A stretch of DNA of 64,000 nucleotides from Corynebacterium appendicis CIP 107643 (GCF_030408415.1 NZ_CP046976.1:558001-622000), one strand, 5' to 3'; numbered from the stretch's first letter, positions 49,060 through 61,652 are shown. Notes: a model not told the origin generated them from the letters alone. Program-made: numbers and translations.

Positions 49060-50484
49060 ATGATTTTGACCGGTTTAGCGGTCGGTACCGCCCTGGGCAT
49101 CGTCATGCAGCGCGGACGATTCTGCGTGACAGGCATGATGCGCGATGTCTTCCTGCAGAAGCAGGGACGCGGCCTTGTCGCGTTCTTCATCGTCATCGCT
49201 GTCCACGCCATTGGTCTTGCGGCCCTGACGTCGCTCGGCGTCATCTCACCGGAGTACCGCACCTTCGCGCCGCTTGCTGTCGCGCTCGGCGGCTTCATCT
49301 TCGGTCTCGCGATCATTCTCGCCGGCGGTTGCGCCTCGGGCACGTGGTACCGCTCTGGCGAAGGCTTGGTCGGCTCCTGGTTCGCGCTGCTGTTCTACGG
49401 TCTGTCCGCGTCCGCCATGAAGAGCGGCTTCCTCTCCGGCTTCAATGACAAGCTGAAGGAATGGGACACCGGCTGGACCACGTTGCCGCAGACATTCGGC
49501 ATTTCCGTGTGGTGGTTTGCGATTCCATTCGCTCTCGTTACTGCCTACGTCGCGCAGCGCTTCCTCGCCCGCGACGCCGCGAAGCCGAAAGTCACCCTGG
49601 AGCAGCCGTGGTACCGCAAGCCGCTGCACCCGTACACCGTCGGCGCCGTCATCGGCCTGCTCGGTGTGCTGGCGTGGCCGCTGTCCGCGGCGACCGGCCG
49701 CAATACCGGCCTGAGCATCACCACCCCGTCTGCGCACCTGATGAGCTACATCACCACGGGTGAGGCCGAGTATCTCAACTGGGGCACCCTGCTGGTTCTG
49801 GGCATCCTTGTCGGCTCCTACATCGCCGCGAAGGTCTCCGGCGAATTCCGTGTCCGCGTTCCGGACGGCCGCACGTCCGTCCGCGCGATCATCGGCGGCA
49901 TCGGCATGGGTGTCGGCGCGTCCCTGGCCGGCGGCTGCACCGTCGGGAACGGCATGGTTCAGACGTCGCTGTTCAGCTACCAGGGCTGGGTCGCCACAGC
50001 CTTCATCGCTCTCGGTGTCTTCGTCGGTGCGAAGCTGTGGCTGAAGCCGTCCGGCGTGAAGCAGGGGGCTGCTCAGGATTCCGGCGTGTACACCACCGAC
50101 GAGTCCATCAGCGACCCGCAGCTTGCCGGCGTCGAACCGCGCGAATCGGAGGTCGAGGAGGCGCCGAAGTTCAATATCGTCTCCGCTTCCGGCGGCGTCG
50201 GTTTGAAGACGAAGCCGAAGCAGGACACCACGGCCCGTCCGCTCGGTAATGGCCGCTACATCCTGGACACCCTCGGCGATGTCTGCCCGTTCCCGCTGAT
50301 TGAGGCGAAGCAGGCGATGTCCGAACTCGATCCGGGCGAAGAGCTAATCATCGACTTCGACTGCACCCAGGCGACCGAGTCCATCCCGCAGTGGGCCGCC
50401 GATGACGGCCACGGCGTGAAGGACTTCGTGCAGAACCAGAATGCTGGCTGGCAGATCACCGTTGTCAAGGATGCCGCGGACTAG
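49060..50484 (+). CDS. YeeE/YedE thiosulfate transporter fused to a TusA sulfur-carrier domain
   Basis: This 474-residue protein has two YeeE-type halves, each with a re-entrant Cys loop. These are GIVMQRGRFCVTGMMRD and AIILAGGCASGTWYRSGEG in the first, and ASLAGGCTVGNGMVQTS in the second; such cysteines pass thiosulfate in Spirochaeta TsuA. After a linker of about 50 residues, residues about 400-474 form a TusA/TsuB domain with DVCPFPLIEAKQAM (CPxP sulfur site). The fusion joins transporter and carrier that are separate genes in many bacteria. It ends in a bidirectional terminator before rpf. Confidence 0.9.
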   Translation: MILTGLAVGTALGIVMQRGRFCVTGMMRDVFLQKQGRGLVAFFIVIAVHAIGLAALTSLGVISPEYRTFAPLAVALGGFIFGLAIILAGGCASGTWYRSGEGLVGSWFALLFYGLSASAMKSGFLSGFNDKLKEWDTGWTTLPQTFGISVWWFAIPFALVTAYVAQRFLARDAAKPKVTLEQPWYRKPLHPYTVGAVIGLLGVLAWPLSAATGRNTGLSITTPSAHLMSYITTGEAEYLNWGTLLVLGILVGSYIAAKVSGEFRVRVPDGRTSVRAIIGGIGMGVGASLAGGCTVGNGMVQTSLFSYQGWVATAFIALGVFVGAKLWLKPSGVKQGAAQDSGVYTTDESISDPQLAGVEPRESEVEEAPKFNIVSASGGVGLKTKPKQDTTARPLGNGRYILDTLGDVCPFPLIEAKQAMSELDPGEELIIDFDCTQATESIPQWAADDGHGVKDFVQNQNAGWQITVVKDAAD

Positions 50485-50514
50485 AACTGAGTCCAGCTAG
50501 CGTCTGCATAGGAA

Positions 50515-50548
50515 AAGAGCGCCCGCCCCGCGAGGGGTGGGCGCTCTT
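50515..50548. terminator. Bidirectional terminator
   Basis: AAGAGCGCCCGCCCC, GCGA, GGGGTGGGCGCTCTT form a 15-bp stem with one G-U type mismatch between the convergent transporter and rpf genes. Confidence 0.88.
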
Positions 50549-50567
50549 GCCGTCCTGCTAAAAGCGA

Positions 50568-51420
<853 letters not shown>

Positions 51421-51755
51421 TGTACTTGTGCACTTGCGTCGTATTTCATGCCAGCCGGACAAAACTGAACGTGGCTGGCAGCGTTAAAAGGTCACGCCCG
51501 CGTTCGGGGCATGGCAAGAACTGTATCCGTTTATAACGATTGAGTCACGTTCTCGGCACGATTTGTGATGCGTGTGAAGAATGTGATTAGTGCTCGTTGT
51601 GTTTTATGCTTGGTTACCTGCGGTAATCTTGGTTTCGTGACCTGTCGCACAACCGTTGCCGTCTGCGTGTCGTGAATGGGGGACTAGGCGGTGGGGAGTG
51701 GTGGCGCTACACTGTTACCTTTGAATTCTTTCGATTATCGAGGGTGTGATCGCGC
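51421..51755. other. Intergenic promoter region of rpf and csp
   Basis: This 335-bp stretch between the divergent rpf and cold-shock genes holds no gene. It contains several TGTGA words (near 51567, 51577 and 51590) but no complete GlxR/CRP dyad. TACACT near 51710 is the best -10 for the csp gene. The 5' part presumably holds the rpf promoter upstream of the riboswitch. Confidence 0.5.
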
Positions 51756-52139
51756 ATGCCAGTAGGAAAAGTGAAGTGGTTCGACGCCGACAAGGGCTTC
51801 GGCTTCGCTTCTAACCCGGGGGACGAAGACGTCTACGTGGGCAAGAATGTCCTGCCCGAGGGCATCGACGAGCTCTTCCCGGGGCAGCGAATTGAGTTCG
51901 ATTTCGCCGCTGGCCGCCGTGGCCCGCAGGCGCTCCGCGTGAGGGTGCTCGACGAGCCGCGCCGCCGCCCGGTGCACCGCCGCAAGCCGGAGGAGCTGGG
52001 CAGCATGCTCGCAGACGTGATGTCCATGCTGGAGACGCAGGTGCAGCCGGCGCTCGACGCAGGCCGTTACCCGGAGCGCAAGGAATCCCGCCAGATCGCG
52101 GAGATCCTCCGCGCCGTCGCGAAGGAGCTCGACGTCTAA
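51756..52139 (+). CDS. Cold-shock-domain protein with C-terminal extension
   Basis: This 127-residue protein starts MPVGKVKWFDADKGFGFASN, with the RNP1 motif KGFGFA and the RNP2-like DVYVGKN. The cold-shock domain ends near residue 67. A basic linker (PRRRPVHRRKPEE) and a helical tail of about 50 residues follow, which is the longer actinobacterial CspB form rather than the 67-residue CspA. It binds single-stranded nucleic acid. A hairpin terminator lies 25 nt past the stop, inside the end of the convergent gene. Confidence 0.92.
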   Translation: MPVGKVKWFDADKGFGFASNPGDEDVYVGKNVLPEGIDELFPGQRIEFDFAAGRRGPQALRVRVLDEPRRRPVHRRKPEELGSMLADVMSMLETQVQPALDAGRYPERKESRQIAEILRAVAKELDV

Positions 52140-52153
52140 GCGCTCCGCGCCTA

Positions 52154-52687
52154 CTATTTAGCCTCCGTCGTGAACGCCCATGTGGTCACGACGGGGGTTT
52201 CTTCGCCTTTATCGTCGGCACCGACAAGCAGGGTGGAGACCTCCATGACGACAAGGTGGGTGTCGTTGCCGTCGTTGTCTGCGGTCACGGGGATGTCCAC
52301 CTCGGTGGCCTCGCCCGGGGTGAAGGTGCGCTCGGAATTGGCGGCTGGGTCGTCGTAAATGCTCAGCACCGACCATTGCTGCTGGGCGACCTCGTCCGGA
52401 ACGGTGATGCGGATATTCGCCGCGCCGTCGGCGTTGACGCGCGCGATGTCGCCCTCCGGGCACTCCGCGCCGAATTCGCAGACGCTGAACGGGGTGGCGG
52501 ACACCTCGTCCTCTTTATCGGCGCCGTCGGCGTGAGCTGCGACCTCGATCTCGGCAGGCGGCGTGGCGGGGCGGTTCTCCTGCCAGTTCAAGAAGAAGTA
52601 GAGGCCGCCGGCAATGGCGATCACGGCGATGGCGATAGCCGCCACCGTCAACGCGGTCTTGGATGTTCCTGCCTTGCTTTCCACCAT
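52154..52687 (-). CDS. DUF2771-family membrane-anchored protein
   Basis: This 177-residue protein has one transmembrane helix (about 12-34) followed by an extracytoplasmic domain. The acidic linker (HADGADKEDE) precedes FSVCEFGAECPEGD, with two Cys that could form a disulfide, and a beta-rich C-terminus (PGEATEVDIPVTADNDGNDT). It matches the corynebacterial DUF2771 family of unknown function. It lies 27 nt downstream of the glutaminyl cyclase gene on the same strand and is probably co-transcribed. Confidence 0.75.
   Translation of the reverse strand: MVESKAGTSKTALTVAAIAIAVIAIAGGLYFFLNWQENRPATPPAEIEVAAHADGADKEDEVSATPFSVCEFGAECPEGDIARVNADGAANIRITVPDEVAQQQWSVLSIYDDPAANSERTFTPGEATEVDIPVTADNDGNDTHLVVMEVSTLLVGADDKGEETPVVTTWAFTTEAK
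52165..52203 (+). terminator. Probable terminator of the cold-shock gene, inside the 3' end of the DUF2771 gene
   Basis: CCGTCGTGA (52165-52173) and TCACGACGG (52186-52194) form a perfect 9-bp stem followed by GGGTTTCTTC. It is placed to end the plus-strand csp transcript. Confidence 0.6.
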
Positions 52688-52714
52688 GACTATGCAGTCT
52701 AACTGGCGCGGTTC

Positions 52715-53521
52715 CTACTTCGGTTCGAAGGTGACTCGGTACATGTCCGGCCACCGCTTGCCGGTCAAGTAGAACTCGTTGCCGCTGTTCGGGATGAACG
52801 CGATGCCGTTGAGAACGTGGTTCGGATCGGGGGAGGCGTTGTTGGGGACAGCGGAGGCGTCGATAAGCGCCTCGACGCTTCCTGTCTCCGCATCGATGCG
52901 CACGATGTCCGTCGTGGTGAAAATATTTGCGTAAATATCGTCGCCGACGCATTCGAGCTCGTTGATGCCCTCGAGCGGTTGGCCGCCGCGGGTGACGGTG
53001 AAGCGCTCGCGTTCGGTGAGCGTGTCCGGATCCATGCGGCGCAATTCCGCGGTGCCGTCGGAGAAGATCACTTCGTTCGCGTCTTGGCGGTGGCACAGAC
53101 CCCACCCCTCACCGTCGAAGGAGGTGCGCTCGAGCTCGGCGAGCGTGTCCGCGTCGCGCTTGATGGCGGTGTTGTTCTGCCAGGTCAGCTGCCACAGGTG
53201 GTCCCCGACGCGCGTGATGCCTTCACCGAAGAAGTCGGGCTCGAGGTCCTCGCTGGCCAGCTCCTCGCCCTGTGCGCTGGTGCGGTAGATGCGCGACTCG
53301 CCCTCCATGCCGGTGGCAACGTAGAGCGTGCCGTCGGGCGCGACCTCGAGGCCCTGGGTGAAGCTCGTGTCGTCGAAGGGGAGCGTCTCCTTGACGGAGA
53401 CCGTCAGCATCTCCGTGCCGGCGGACTCGTGTTGCGCCGCGGTCGAGCTGCATCCGACGGCGAGGAGGGCGACGGCGGTCAGCAACGACGACAGCGCGGC
53501 GGCGTGGGGGAATTCGACCAT
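52715..53521 (-). CDS. Glutaminyl-peptide cyclotransferase-like lipoprotein
   Basis: This 268-residue lipoprotein (LLAVGC, Cys24) has a five-bladed propeller of the plant-type glutamine cyclotransferase. Conserved blocks are DDTSFTQGLEVAPDGTLYVA, GEGWGLCHRQDANEVIFSDG, INELECVGDDIYANIF and HVLNGIAFIPNSGNEFYLTG. It converts N-terminal Gln of exported proteins to pyroglutamate. The extracytoplasmic location follows from the lipobox. It is the first gene of a pair with the DUF2771 gene. Confidence 0.9.
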   Translation of the reverse strand: MVEFPHAAALSSLLTAVALLAVGCSSTAAQHESAGTEMLTVSVKETLPFDDTSFTQGLEVAPDGTLYVATGMEGESRIYRTSAQGEELASEDLEPDFFGEGITRVGDHLWQLTWQNNTAIKRDADTLAELERTSFDGEGWGLCHRQDANEVIFSDGTAELRRMDPDTLTERERFTVTRGGQPLEGINELECVGDDIYANIFTTTDIVRIDAETGSVEALIDASAVPNNASPDPNHVLNGIAFIPNSGNEFYLTGKRWPDMYRVTFEPK

Positions 53522-53560
53522 AGGGCCTATCTTGCAACAGCGTCAGCCATAATGGGGTGC

Positions 53561-54286
53561 GTGCCCCGGAGAAGAAACGACAAGAACGCAGGACCGCTGC
53601 TCGGCGCCCGCGCCGTGAACACCGCGCGCGAAGCGTTGCTCGAGCTCGATCACGGTGAGGTCGGCGACCACATCGGCGTTGTCGGCCTGAGCGCGAACGT
53701 GGCCACCCACCGCTTCAAGGCCAATGTGTCCGGATACTCCGGGTGGGAGTGGAATGCGGTCGTGGCGTGCGCCACCGGATCCGACCACATCACGGTCAAC
53801 GAGGTCGCGCTCGTGCCCGCGCCGTCGGGCGATGCGCTGCAAGCCCCGGACTGGGTGCCGTACACCGAACGTCTCCGCCCAGGCGACCTCGGCCCGGGCG
53901 ACCTCATGGAACCCGCGCCGGACGATGAGCGGCTCACCGACGATTCCTTCTCCAAGGATGCGGTCGTCTTCATCGGCCGGGAGACGAACCAGTACCTGAC
54001 CACCGCCGGGCTGAAGGCGGCGAAGCAGCGCTGGCGCCGCGGGGAATTCGGCCCCAATTCCGAGCATGCGTCCCAAGCTGCGCTGCAGTGCAAGACCTGC
54101 GCGTTCTACATTCCTGCGGCCGAGCCCGTGGGCAAGAATTTCGGCATTTGCGCCAACGAGTATTCCGCCGACGGCCACGTCGTTTCCGCAGTGTACGGCT
54201 GCGGAGCCCACTCCGAGACCAAGGTCGACAGCGAGGATGCCACGCCGAGCAGCGCGCTTTTCGACGACGAAAAACCCCTGTATTAG
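53561..54286 (+). CDS. DUF3027-family protein
   Basis: This 241-residue cytosolic protein is typical of actinobacteria. The N-terminal domain (AREALLELDHGEVGDHIGVV, YSGWEWNAVVACA) is followed by LTTAGLKAAKQRWRRGEFGP. A possible zinc-binding C-terminus (CKTCAFYIPAAEPVG, FGICANEYSADGH, GCGAHSE) completes it. CATAAT ends about seven nt before the GTG at 53561, so the mRNA is probably leaderless; an ATG at 53552 is the alternative start. The function is unknown. Confidence 0.78.
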   Translation: MPRRRNDKNAGPLLGARAVNTAREALLELDHGEVGDHIGVVGLSANVATHRFKANVSGYSGWEWNAVVACATGSDHITVNEVALVPAPSGDALQAPDWVPYTERLRPGDLGPGDLMEPAPDDERLTDDSFSKDAVVFIGRETNQYLTTAGLKAAKQRWRRGEFGPNSEHASQAALQCKTCAFYIPAAEPVGKNFGICANEYSADGHVVSAVYGCGAHSETKVDSEDATPSSALFDDEKPLY

Positions 54287-54386
54287 TTCCCGTTCTGCCC
54301 GATTCCCTGTCCGCGTCATTTTGATTTTCGCGCTGTCAGTGGGACGCTATTGCCGTTATTGACATGCAAACGTCAGGGGAATCACA

Positions 54387-55877
54387 GTGAGTGACACGAC
54401 GAATCCGTCCGGTTCCACCAAGGTGGCCGAGACGACGAAAGAGGCAGGGGAAACCTCCGGTCTCGACCGTTTCTTCCATATTACTGAGCGCGGCTCGTCG
54501 GTCGGACGCGAGGTGCGCGCCGGCGTGGTCACCTTCTTCGCCATGGCGTACATCGTCCTGCTCAACCCGTTGATCCTGGGCACGAGCGAGGACTCCGCCG
54601 GCACCGTGCTGGGCATTCCGCAGGTAGCCGCGGCGACGGCTCTGGTGGCCGGTGTCATGTGCATCTTGTTCGGCGCCGTGGCGAATTACCCGTTCGGTAT
54701 CGCCGCCGGCTTGGGTCTGAACACTCTTGTGGCGGTCACGCTGGTGGGGTCTGAGGGGCTGACCTGGGCGCAGGCGATGGGCCTCGTGGTCGTCGACGGC
54801 ATCATCATCGTGCTCCTGGCCATCTCCGGCTTCCGCACCGCCGTCTTCCGCGCGATCCCGCCGTCGATGAAGGCTGCGATCGGCGTTGGCATCGGCATGT
54901 TCATCTCGCTGATCGGCTTTGTCGACGCCGGCTTCGTCCGCCGCATCCCGGACGCGGCGATGACCACCGTTCCGGTTCAGCTAGGCATCAACGGTTCGAT
55001 CGCCTCCTGGCCGACGTTCGTGTTCGTCCTCGGCCTGTTCATCTGCGGCTTCATGGTGGCACGCCAGATTCCGGGCGGCCTGTTCATCGGCATCGTGATC
55101 AACACGATCATCGCACTGGTCGTCGAGGCAGTCACCGGCGCAGGTTCCTCGGCGGATAACGGCCCGACTGGCTGGAACCTCGCCGTGCCGAGCCTGCCGG
55201 ACTCCTTCGGCGGCATTCCGGACCTCTCCATCGTCGGCGCAGTCGACATTGTCGGCGCCTTCACAAATATCGGCGTTGTCACCGCGTCCCTGCTGGTGTT
55301 CACCCTGGTGCTGGCCAACTTCTTCGACGCCATGGGAACAATGACAGCGCTCGGCCGCCAGGCCGGCCTGACCGACGAGAAGGGTGAGCTTCCCGACATG
55401 AAGAAGGCGCTTGTCGTCGAGGGCTTCGGCGCGATCGTCGGCGGCGCGGGCTCCGCGTCGTCCGCCACGGTCTACGTCGATTCCTCCGCGGGCATCGCCG
55501 ACGGCGCACGCACCGGCTTGGCCAATATCGTCACCGGCCTGCTCTTCCTCGCTGCGATGTTCTTCACCCCGCTCTACGAGATCGTGCCCATCGAGGCAGC
55601 CGCCCCGGTCCTGGTCATCGTCGGAGCTCTCATGATGATGCAAGTCACGGAGATTGACTGGACGCAGTTCCACATCGCTCTGCCGTCCTTCCTCACCATC
55701 GTGGCCATGCCGTTCACGTACTCCATTGCGGACGGCATCGGTATCGGCTTCATCACGTTCGCCCTGTTCTCCGTATTCGCAGGCAAGGCGAAGGACGTCC
55801 ACTGGCTGATGTGGCTGATCTCCGCCCTGTTCGTGGTGTTCTTCGCCATGGACCCGATCATGTCTGCGGTCTCCTAA
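54387..55877 (+). CDS. NCS2-family purine (guanine/hypoxanthine-type) permease
   Basis: This 496-residue transporter has about 12-14 helices. EVRAGVVTFFAMAYIVLLNP and the helix-3 block FGIAAGLGLNTLVAVTLVGS are diagnostic of the AzgA/PbuG branch. ANFFDAMGTMTALGRQAGL and GSASSATVYVDSSAGIADGA carry the substrate-contact residues. It takes up nucleobases with protons. It starts 100 nt after the DUF3027 gene, and the rRNA methylase gene begins 3 nt after its stop. Confidence 0.92.
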   Translation: MSDTTNPSGSTKVAETTKEAGETSGLDRFFHITERGSSVGREVRAGVVTFFAMAYIVLLNPLILGTSEDSAGTVLGIPQVAAATALVAGVMCILFGAVANYPFGIAAGLGLNTLVAVTLVGSEGLTWAQAMGLVVVDGIIIVLLAISGFRTAVFRAIPPSMKAAIGVGIGMFISLIGFVDAGFVRRIPDAAMTTVPVQLGINGSIASWPTFVFVLGLFICGFMVARQIPGGLFIGIVINTIIALVVEAVTGAGSSADNGPTGWNLAVPSLPDSFGGIPDLSIVGAVDIVGAFTNIGVVTASLLVFTLVLANFFDAMGTMTALGRQAGLTDEKGELPDMKKALVVEGFGAIVGGAGSASSATVYVDSSAGIADGARTGLANIVTGLLFLAAMFFTPLYEIVPIEAAAPVLVIVGALMMMQVTEIDWTQFHIALPSFLTIVAMPFTYSIADGIGIGFITFALFSVFAGKAKDVHWLMWLISALFVVFFAMDPIMSAVS

Positions 55878-55880
55878 GCC

Positions 55881-56705
55881 ATGATCCGCATCACCGACCC
55901 CGCCGATCCGCGGCTGGATGATGTCCGTGACCTGAAAACCATGGACAACACGAAGGGCCTCATTTTCGGTGAGGGACCGATCGTGGCGGGGCGCGTGATC
56001 GATTCGCGCTACCCGCTGCGCTGCGTCGTCGGGTTCGAGAAGAAGCTCGACACGTTCTTCGCCCAACGCGAAGAGGAGGGCTTCCCGCCTGTCGACGTCC
56101 CCGTTTACGCCGTCACCCGCGAGCTGCTCGCCGAGGTCGCCGGCTACGACATGCACCGCGGGCTGATCGCGGTGGCGGGTAAGGCGCCGGAACGCGCCGT
56201 TGATACGCTCCTCGACGCCCGCACCCTCGTCGTGCTGGAAGGCGTCGGCGACCACGAGAATATCGGCGCGATTTTCCGCAACGCCGCGGGCATGGGCGTC
56301 GACGGCGTGCTACTCGGCGCGGGCACGGCGGATCCGCTGTACCGCCGCAGCGTGCGCGTGTCCATGGGGCACGTCCTGCGTCTGCCGTTCGCACATCTCG
56401 ACGGCACCGTGACCACCTGGCAGCGCTCGCTTGAGCAGCTGCGCGAGGCAGGCTTCCACCTGGTGTCGCTCACGCCCGACGACAAGGCCGAGCATCTCGC
56501 CGACGCGCTTATCGACGCTTCCGGCGCCCCCTACGAGAAAATCGCCCTCCTCGTCGGCGGAGAAGGCCCCGGGCTCACGGAGCACGCCATGCGCGCCACC
56601 GATATCCGCGCCCGCATCCCCATGGCGAACGGCACGGATTCTCTGAATGTGGCCACCTCCGCCGCGATCGCGTTCTACGAACGGGACCGGTCTTTCTCGC
56701 GCTAG
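55881..56705 (+). CDS. TrmH/SpoU-family RNA 2'-O-methyltransferase
   Basis: This 274-residue SPOUT methyltransferase has an N-terminal substrate-binding part (GLIFGEGPIVAGRVIDSRYP). The knotted domain contains motif 1 LEGVGDHENIGAIFRNAAG, motif 2 LLVGGEGPGLTE and motif 3 RIPMANGTDSLNVATSAAIA. It uses SAM to methylate a ribose in rRNA or tRNA. It directly follows the NCS2 permease gene (3 nt) and converges on a DUF gene. The exact target nucleotide is unknown. Confidence 0.92.
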   Translation: MIRITDPADPRLDDVRDLKTMDNTKGLIFGEGPIVAGRVIDSRYPLRCVVGFEKKLDTFFAQREEEGFPPVDVPVYAVTRELLAEVAGYDMHRGLIAVAGKAPERAVDTLLDARTLVVLEGVGDHENIGAIFRNAAGMGVDGVLLGAGTADPLYRRSVRVSMGHVLRLPFAHLDGTVTTWQRSLEQLREAGFHLVSLTPDDKAEHLADALIDASGAPYEKIALLVGGEGPGLTEHAMRATDIRARIPMANGTDSLNVATSAAIAFYERDRSFSR

Positions 56706-56708
56706 CTT

Positions 56709-57560
56709 CTAGCGGTCCGAGTGGCGGATCCGCTCCACCACGGCGTCCTTCAGGTCGCGCCAGCGGCGGGTCAGTTCGCGTCCGACGCGGCGCGCCGCCG
56801 CGGCTGAAGCCTCGGCGAATTGAGCGAATTCCCCGCCCTGTTCGTCGCCGGTGATCTCCTCGTAGTCGTCGTAATCCGCATTCGGGCTGGCGAATTTCGC
56901 AGCGACCTCCGCAACATCCTTTGTCTCCGGTTTCGGCGGTTCGACTTTCGGCTCCGGGCGTCCGTCGACGGCGTAGCCCACGACATTGATATCGGGGCCG
57001 TTCGGCGAGACATCCACCCCGAGCCATGCGGTTTCCGCCGCGTGCATGAGATCCACCGGCTCGAAGGGCAGAGAGATGCCGCCGATCTGCTCGGCGCGCT
57101 CGCCGGCCCAGAAAGGTGCTTCGAACGGCTCGGGCAGGCCGAGGTCCTCCATCAGCGCGGTGCGCGTGGCGCACAGGCTGCGGGTGACGGTACCGCCGTC
57201 GAAATGCGCGAAACCGCCGTAACTGGCACCGTCGCCGACGCCCTCGGCGAAGACGAACACGTTATCCGCCGGCACGGCGTCGCGCAGATCGGGGGAAATC
57301 TCCGAGAGCTTCCCGCAGTCCTCGACGAAAGTCTGCAGCACAGCAACTCCTGGGTAGCCGGCGATATAGAACTCGGCGCGCGACGCCTTCGTGGAACGGT
57401 TCAGCGGAAACTGCCCGATCGGCGTGATCGGCCAGCGCGGGTTGAGCTGGGAAAGAAGCTTGCGGCCGAAACCGCGGTCGGCCTTCGGCTCAGCCTCCAG
57501 CACCGCCGCAGGATTGGCGGTGCCGGCGTACCAGAATGTCACCGCTGCGGGGTAGCTCAT
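56709..57560 (-). CDS. Conserved actinobacterial protein of unknown function
   Basis: This 283-residue protein opens VTFWYAGTANPAAVLEAEPK and contains LNPRWPITPIGQFPLNRSTK and FYIAGYPGVAVLQTFVEDCG. A C-terminal acidic and then basic tail (DYDDYEEITGDEQGGEFAQF, RRVGRELTRRWRDLK) follows. No signal peptide or helix is seen. It resembles DUF6928-type hypothetical proteins of actinobacteria, but I am not certain of the family name. It lies 19 nt from sepH on the same strand. Confidence 0.65.
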   Translation of the reverse strand: MSYPAAVTFWYAGTANPAAVLEAEPKADRGFGRKLLSQLNPRWPITPIGQFPLNRSTKASRAEFYIAGYPGVAVLQTFVEDCGKLSEISPDLRDAVPADNVFVFAEGVGDGASYGGFAHFDGGTVTRSLCATRTALMEDLGLPEPFEAPFWAGERAEQIGGISLPFEPVDLMHAAETAWLGVDVSPNGPDINVVGYAVDGRPEPKVEPPKPETKDVAEVAAKFASPNADYDDYEEITGDEQGGEFAQFAEASAAAARRVGRELTRRWRDLKDAVVERIRHSDR

Positions 57561-57579
57561 CGCGCGTTCCTACTCAGCT

Positions 57580-58713
57580 CTACTTCGGGCGTTTGGTGTT
57601 GGTGCGCACGCCTAAAAGGACATCTTCCCAGTGCGGGGTGACGGCCTTGCGACGGCGCTTCTGCGGCTTCTCCTCCGGCTCCGGGTTTTGGAGGAAGTCA
57701 CCCTCCGCGAAGTCGTTCGGCTGGGTTTGGGTGACGGACAGGTTGTCCTCGCCGGCCGGAATATCGTCTTGAGGGTACGATTCTTCTTCCGCGTAATCCG
57801 GCCCCGGCGCGTAGCTGTTGTGCGCGCTGAGGGAGCGCACCGGCTGCGCGAAGGACGGGTCGATGAGGTCTGCCGCGACCGGGTCGCGCGGTTCAGTGGT
57901 GGCCGGGCTGCCCATGGAGCGGCGGAAGAACCACTCCGCGCTGTGCTCCTGCAGGCCCGCCTGCCATGTCACGCGCACGACCCACGGTTCGCCCGCCTCG
58001 CGCACCGCGTCCCAGCGCGCCTCGGACAGGGCGTGTCCGCGTGTGGCGAAGGCGAGGGCCAAGACCTCGAAGAGCGTGTCCGGCGCAGTGCCGTCGTCCC
58101 GTATGGGGTGGGATTGCTTGGCGGCCTCCGCCACCTGCGCGCGCTCCAGCAGTACCGGGTGGGCGTACGGCTCGATGCGGCTTTCGGCCACGCCCATTTC
58201 CTCGGCGAGCGCGGTGGCGTCCGCGCCCGCGCGGATGCGCGCCTGGATCTCGTTCGGGCGCAGTGACAGAGGAGTGGCGAACAGGGGATCGGGTTCCACC
58301 GGCGAACGGACGAGTTCCTCTTCTGGTTCGTGTGCGGGCTCGTCAGCAGGCTCTTGTGCTGGCTCTTCGACGACGGGCTCTTCAGCTGGTTCGGGGGCGG
58401 GAGGGGTCTCCTCGGAGTCCTCAGGGTCGTCGGGCTCGTCGCCGGAGTAAACGGTGAAGGTGGGGCGCGACGGTTCGTCGACAAGCTCTGCGTCGACGAG
58501 CTCGTACTCGTCACCGGAATTATCGAAGGCGTCGGTGAAATCGGCCTCGGCGCTGGTTTCGCTGTAATCGCGTTCGGCATCGAACAGGACCGGATCCGGC
58601 TCGCCGACCTCGCGGAGATCGGCGCGGGGGATGCGGAACCGCTCGCCGTCCTCGGTGCGCAGCACCCAGACGGTGTCCGTCGATTCTTCTGCAACTACAA
58701 AGAGCTCGCGCAT
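57580..58713 (-). CDS. sepH: Septation protein SepH (DUF3071)
   Basis: This 377-residue protein has the N-terminal DUF3071 region MRELFVVAEESTDTVWVLRT. An acidic Pro/Glu-rich stretch (about 90-150) follows, then a helix-turn-helix-like block LRPNEIQARIRAGADATALA. The C-terminus is disordered and ends in TPHWEDVLLGVRTNTKRPK, the short motif shared by SepH proteins. In Streptomyces and mycobacteria SepH binds FtsZ and promotes its assembly. The start at 58713 has AAGGAG at the right distance. Confidence 0.88.
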   Translation of the reverse strand: MRELFVVAEESTDTVWVLRTEDGERFRIPRADLREVGEPDPVLFDAERDYSETSAEADFTDAFDNSGDEYELVDAELVDEPSRPTFTVYSGDEPDDPEDSEETPPAPEPAEEPVVEEPAQEPADEPAHEPEEELVRSPVEPDPLFATPLSLRPNEIQARIRAGADATALAEEMGVAESRIEPYAHPVLLERAQVAEAAKQSHPIRDDGTAPDTLFEVLALAFATRGHALSEARWDAVREAGEPWVVRVTWQAGLQEHSAEWFFRRSMGSPATTEPRDPVAADLIDPSFAQPVRSLSAHNSYAPGPDYAEEESYPQDDIPAGEDNLSVTQTQPNDFAEGDFLQNPEPEEKPQKRRRKAVTPHWEDVLLGVRTNTKRPK

Positions 58714-58778
58714 CCCCAACTCCTTACACCGGTGTCATTCATTGACCCACCTTAACCGATGAAAGACCCTGAACCCGG

Positions 58779-59957
<1,179 letters not shown>

Positions 59958-60046
59958 TTAACTGAAACAGCGTGTCCATCATGTGGAATTATGCAGCGGA
60001 GATTCGCGGGGTCATTGGTGTGGCAAGTCGTGGCTGGGGGAAACAG

Positions 60047-60062
60047 TGTCGCGGTAGTCACA
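60047..60062. promoter_or_regulatory. Weak GlxR/CRP-like site in the gltA upstream region
   Basis: TGTCGCGGTAGTCACA keeps the right half-site TCACA and the outer TGT of the GlxR consensus TGTGA-N6-TCACA but loses two bases of the left half. It lies about 130 nt upstream of gltA in the 279-bp serC-gltA gap. The rest of the gap holds no gene. GlxR control of gltA is known in C. glutamicum, but this match alone is weak. Confidence 0.25.
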
Positions 60063-60188
60063 TCTGCTGATAGAGTTGTCTCATGTCAATTTCGGTGCAT
60101 GCTTATGTGTGCAGCCAGCTTCCGCGGTTTACGGAGGTCGAGGCTGGACTAAACATGCGCCGCCCAACGACTCTGTGAAAGGTTCACT

Positions 60189-61484
<1,296 letters not shown>

Positions 61485-61652
61485 CACGCTTTCCGGGTGG
61501 TTGAAACAAAGCCGCCCAAAACCTTGCGCGATTCCGCTGATCGGAGAAACCGCGCCTATAATGGCCCGGTAATCTTTTCGACGGGGTCGCGCTTTCGCAT
61601 GGAATGACAGGACATCCGTGCGTGCGACACCGAATGTCAAGGAGAATCTATT

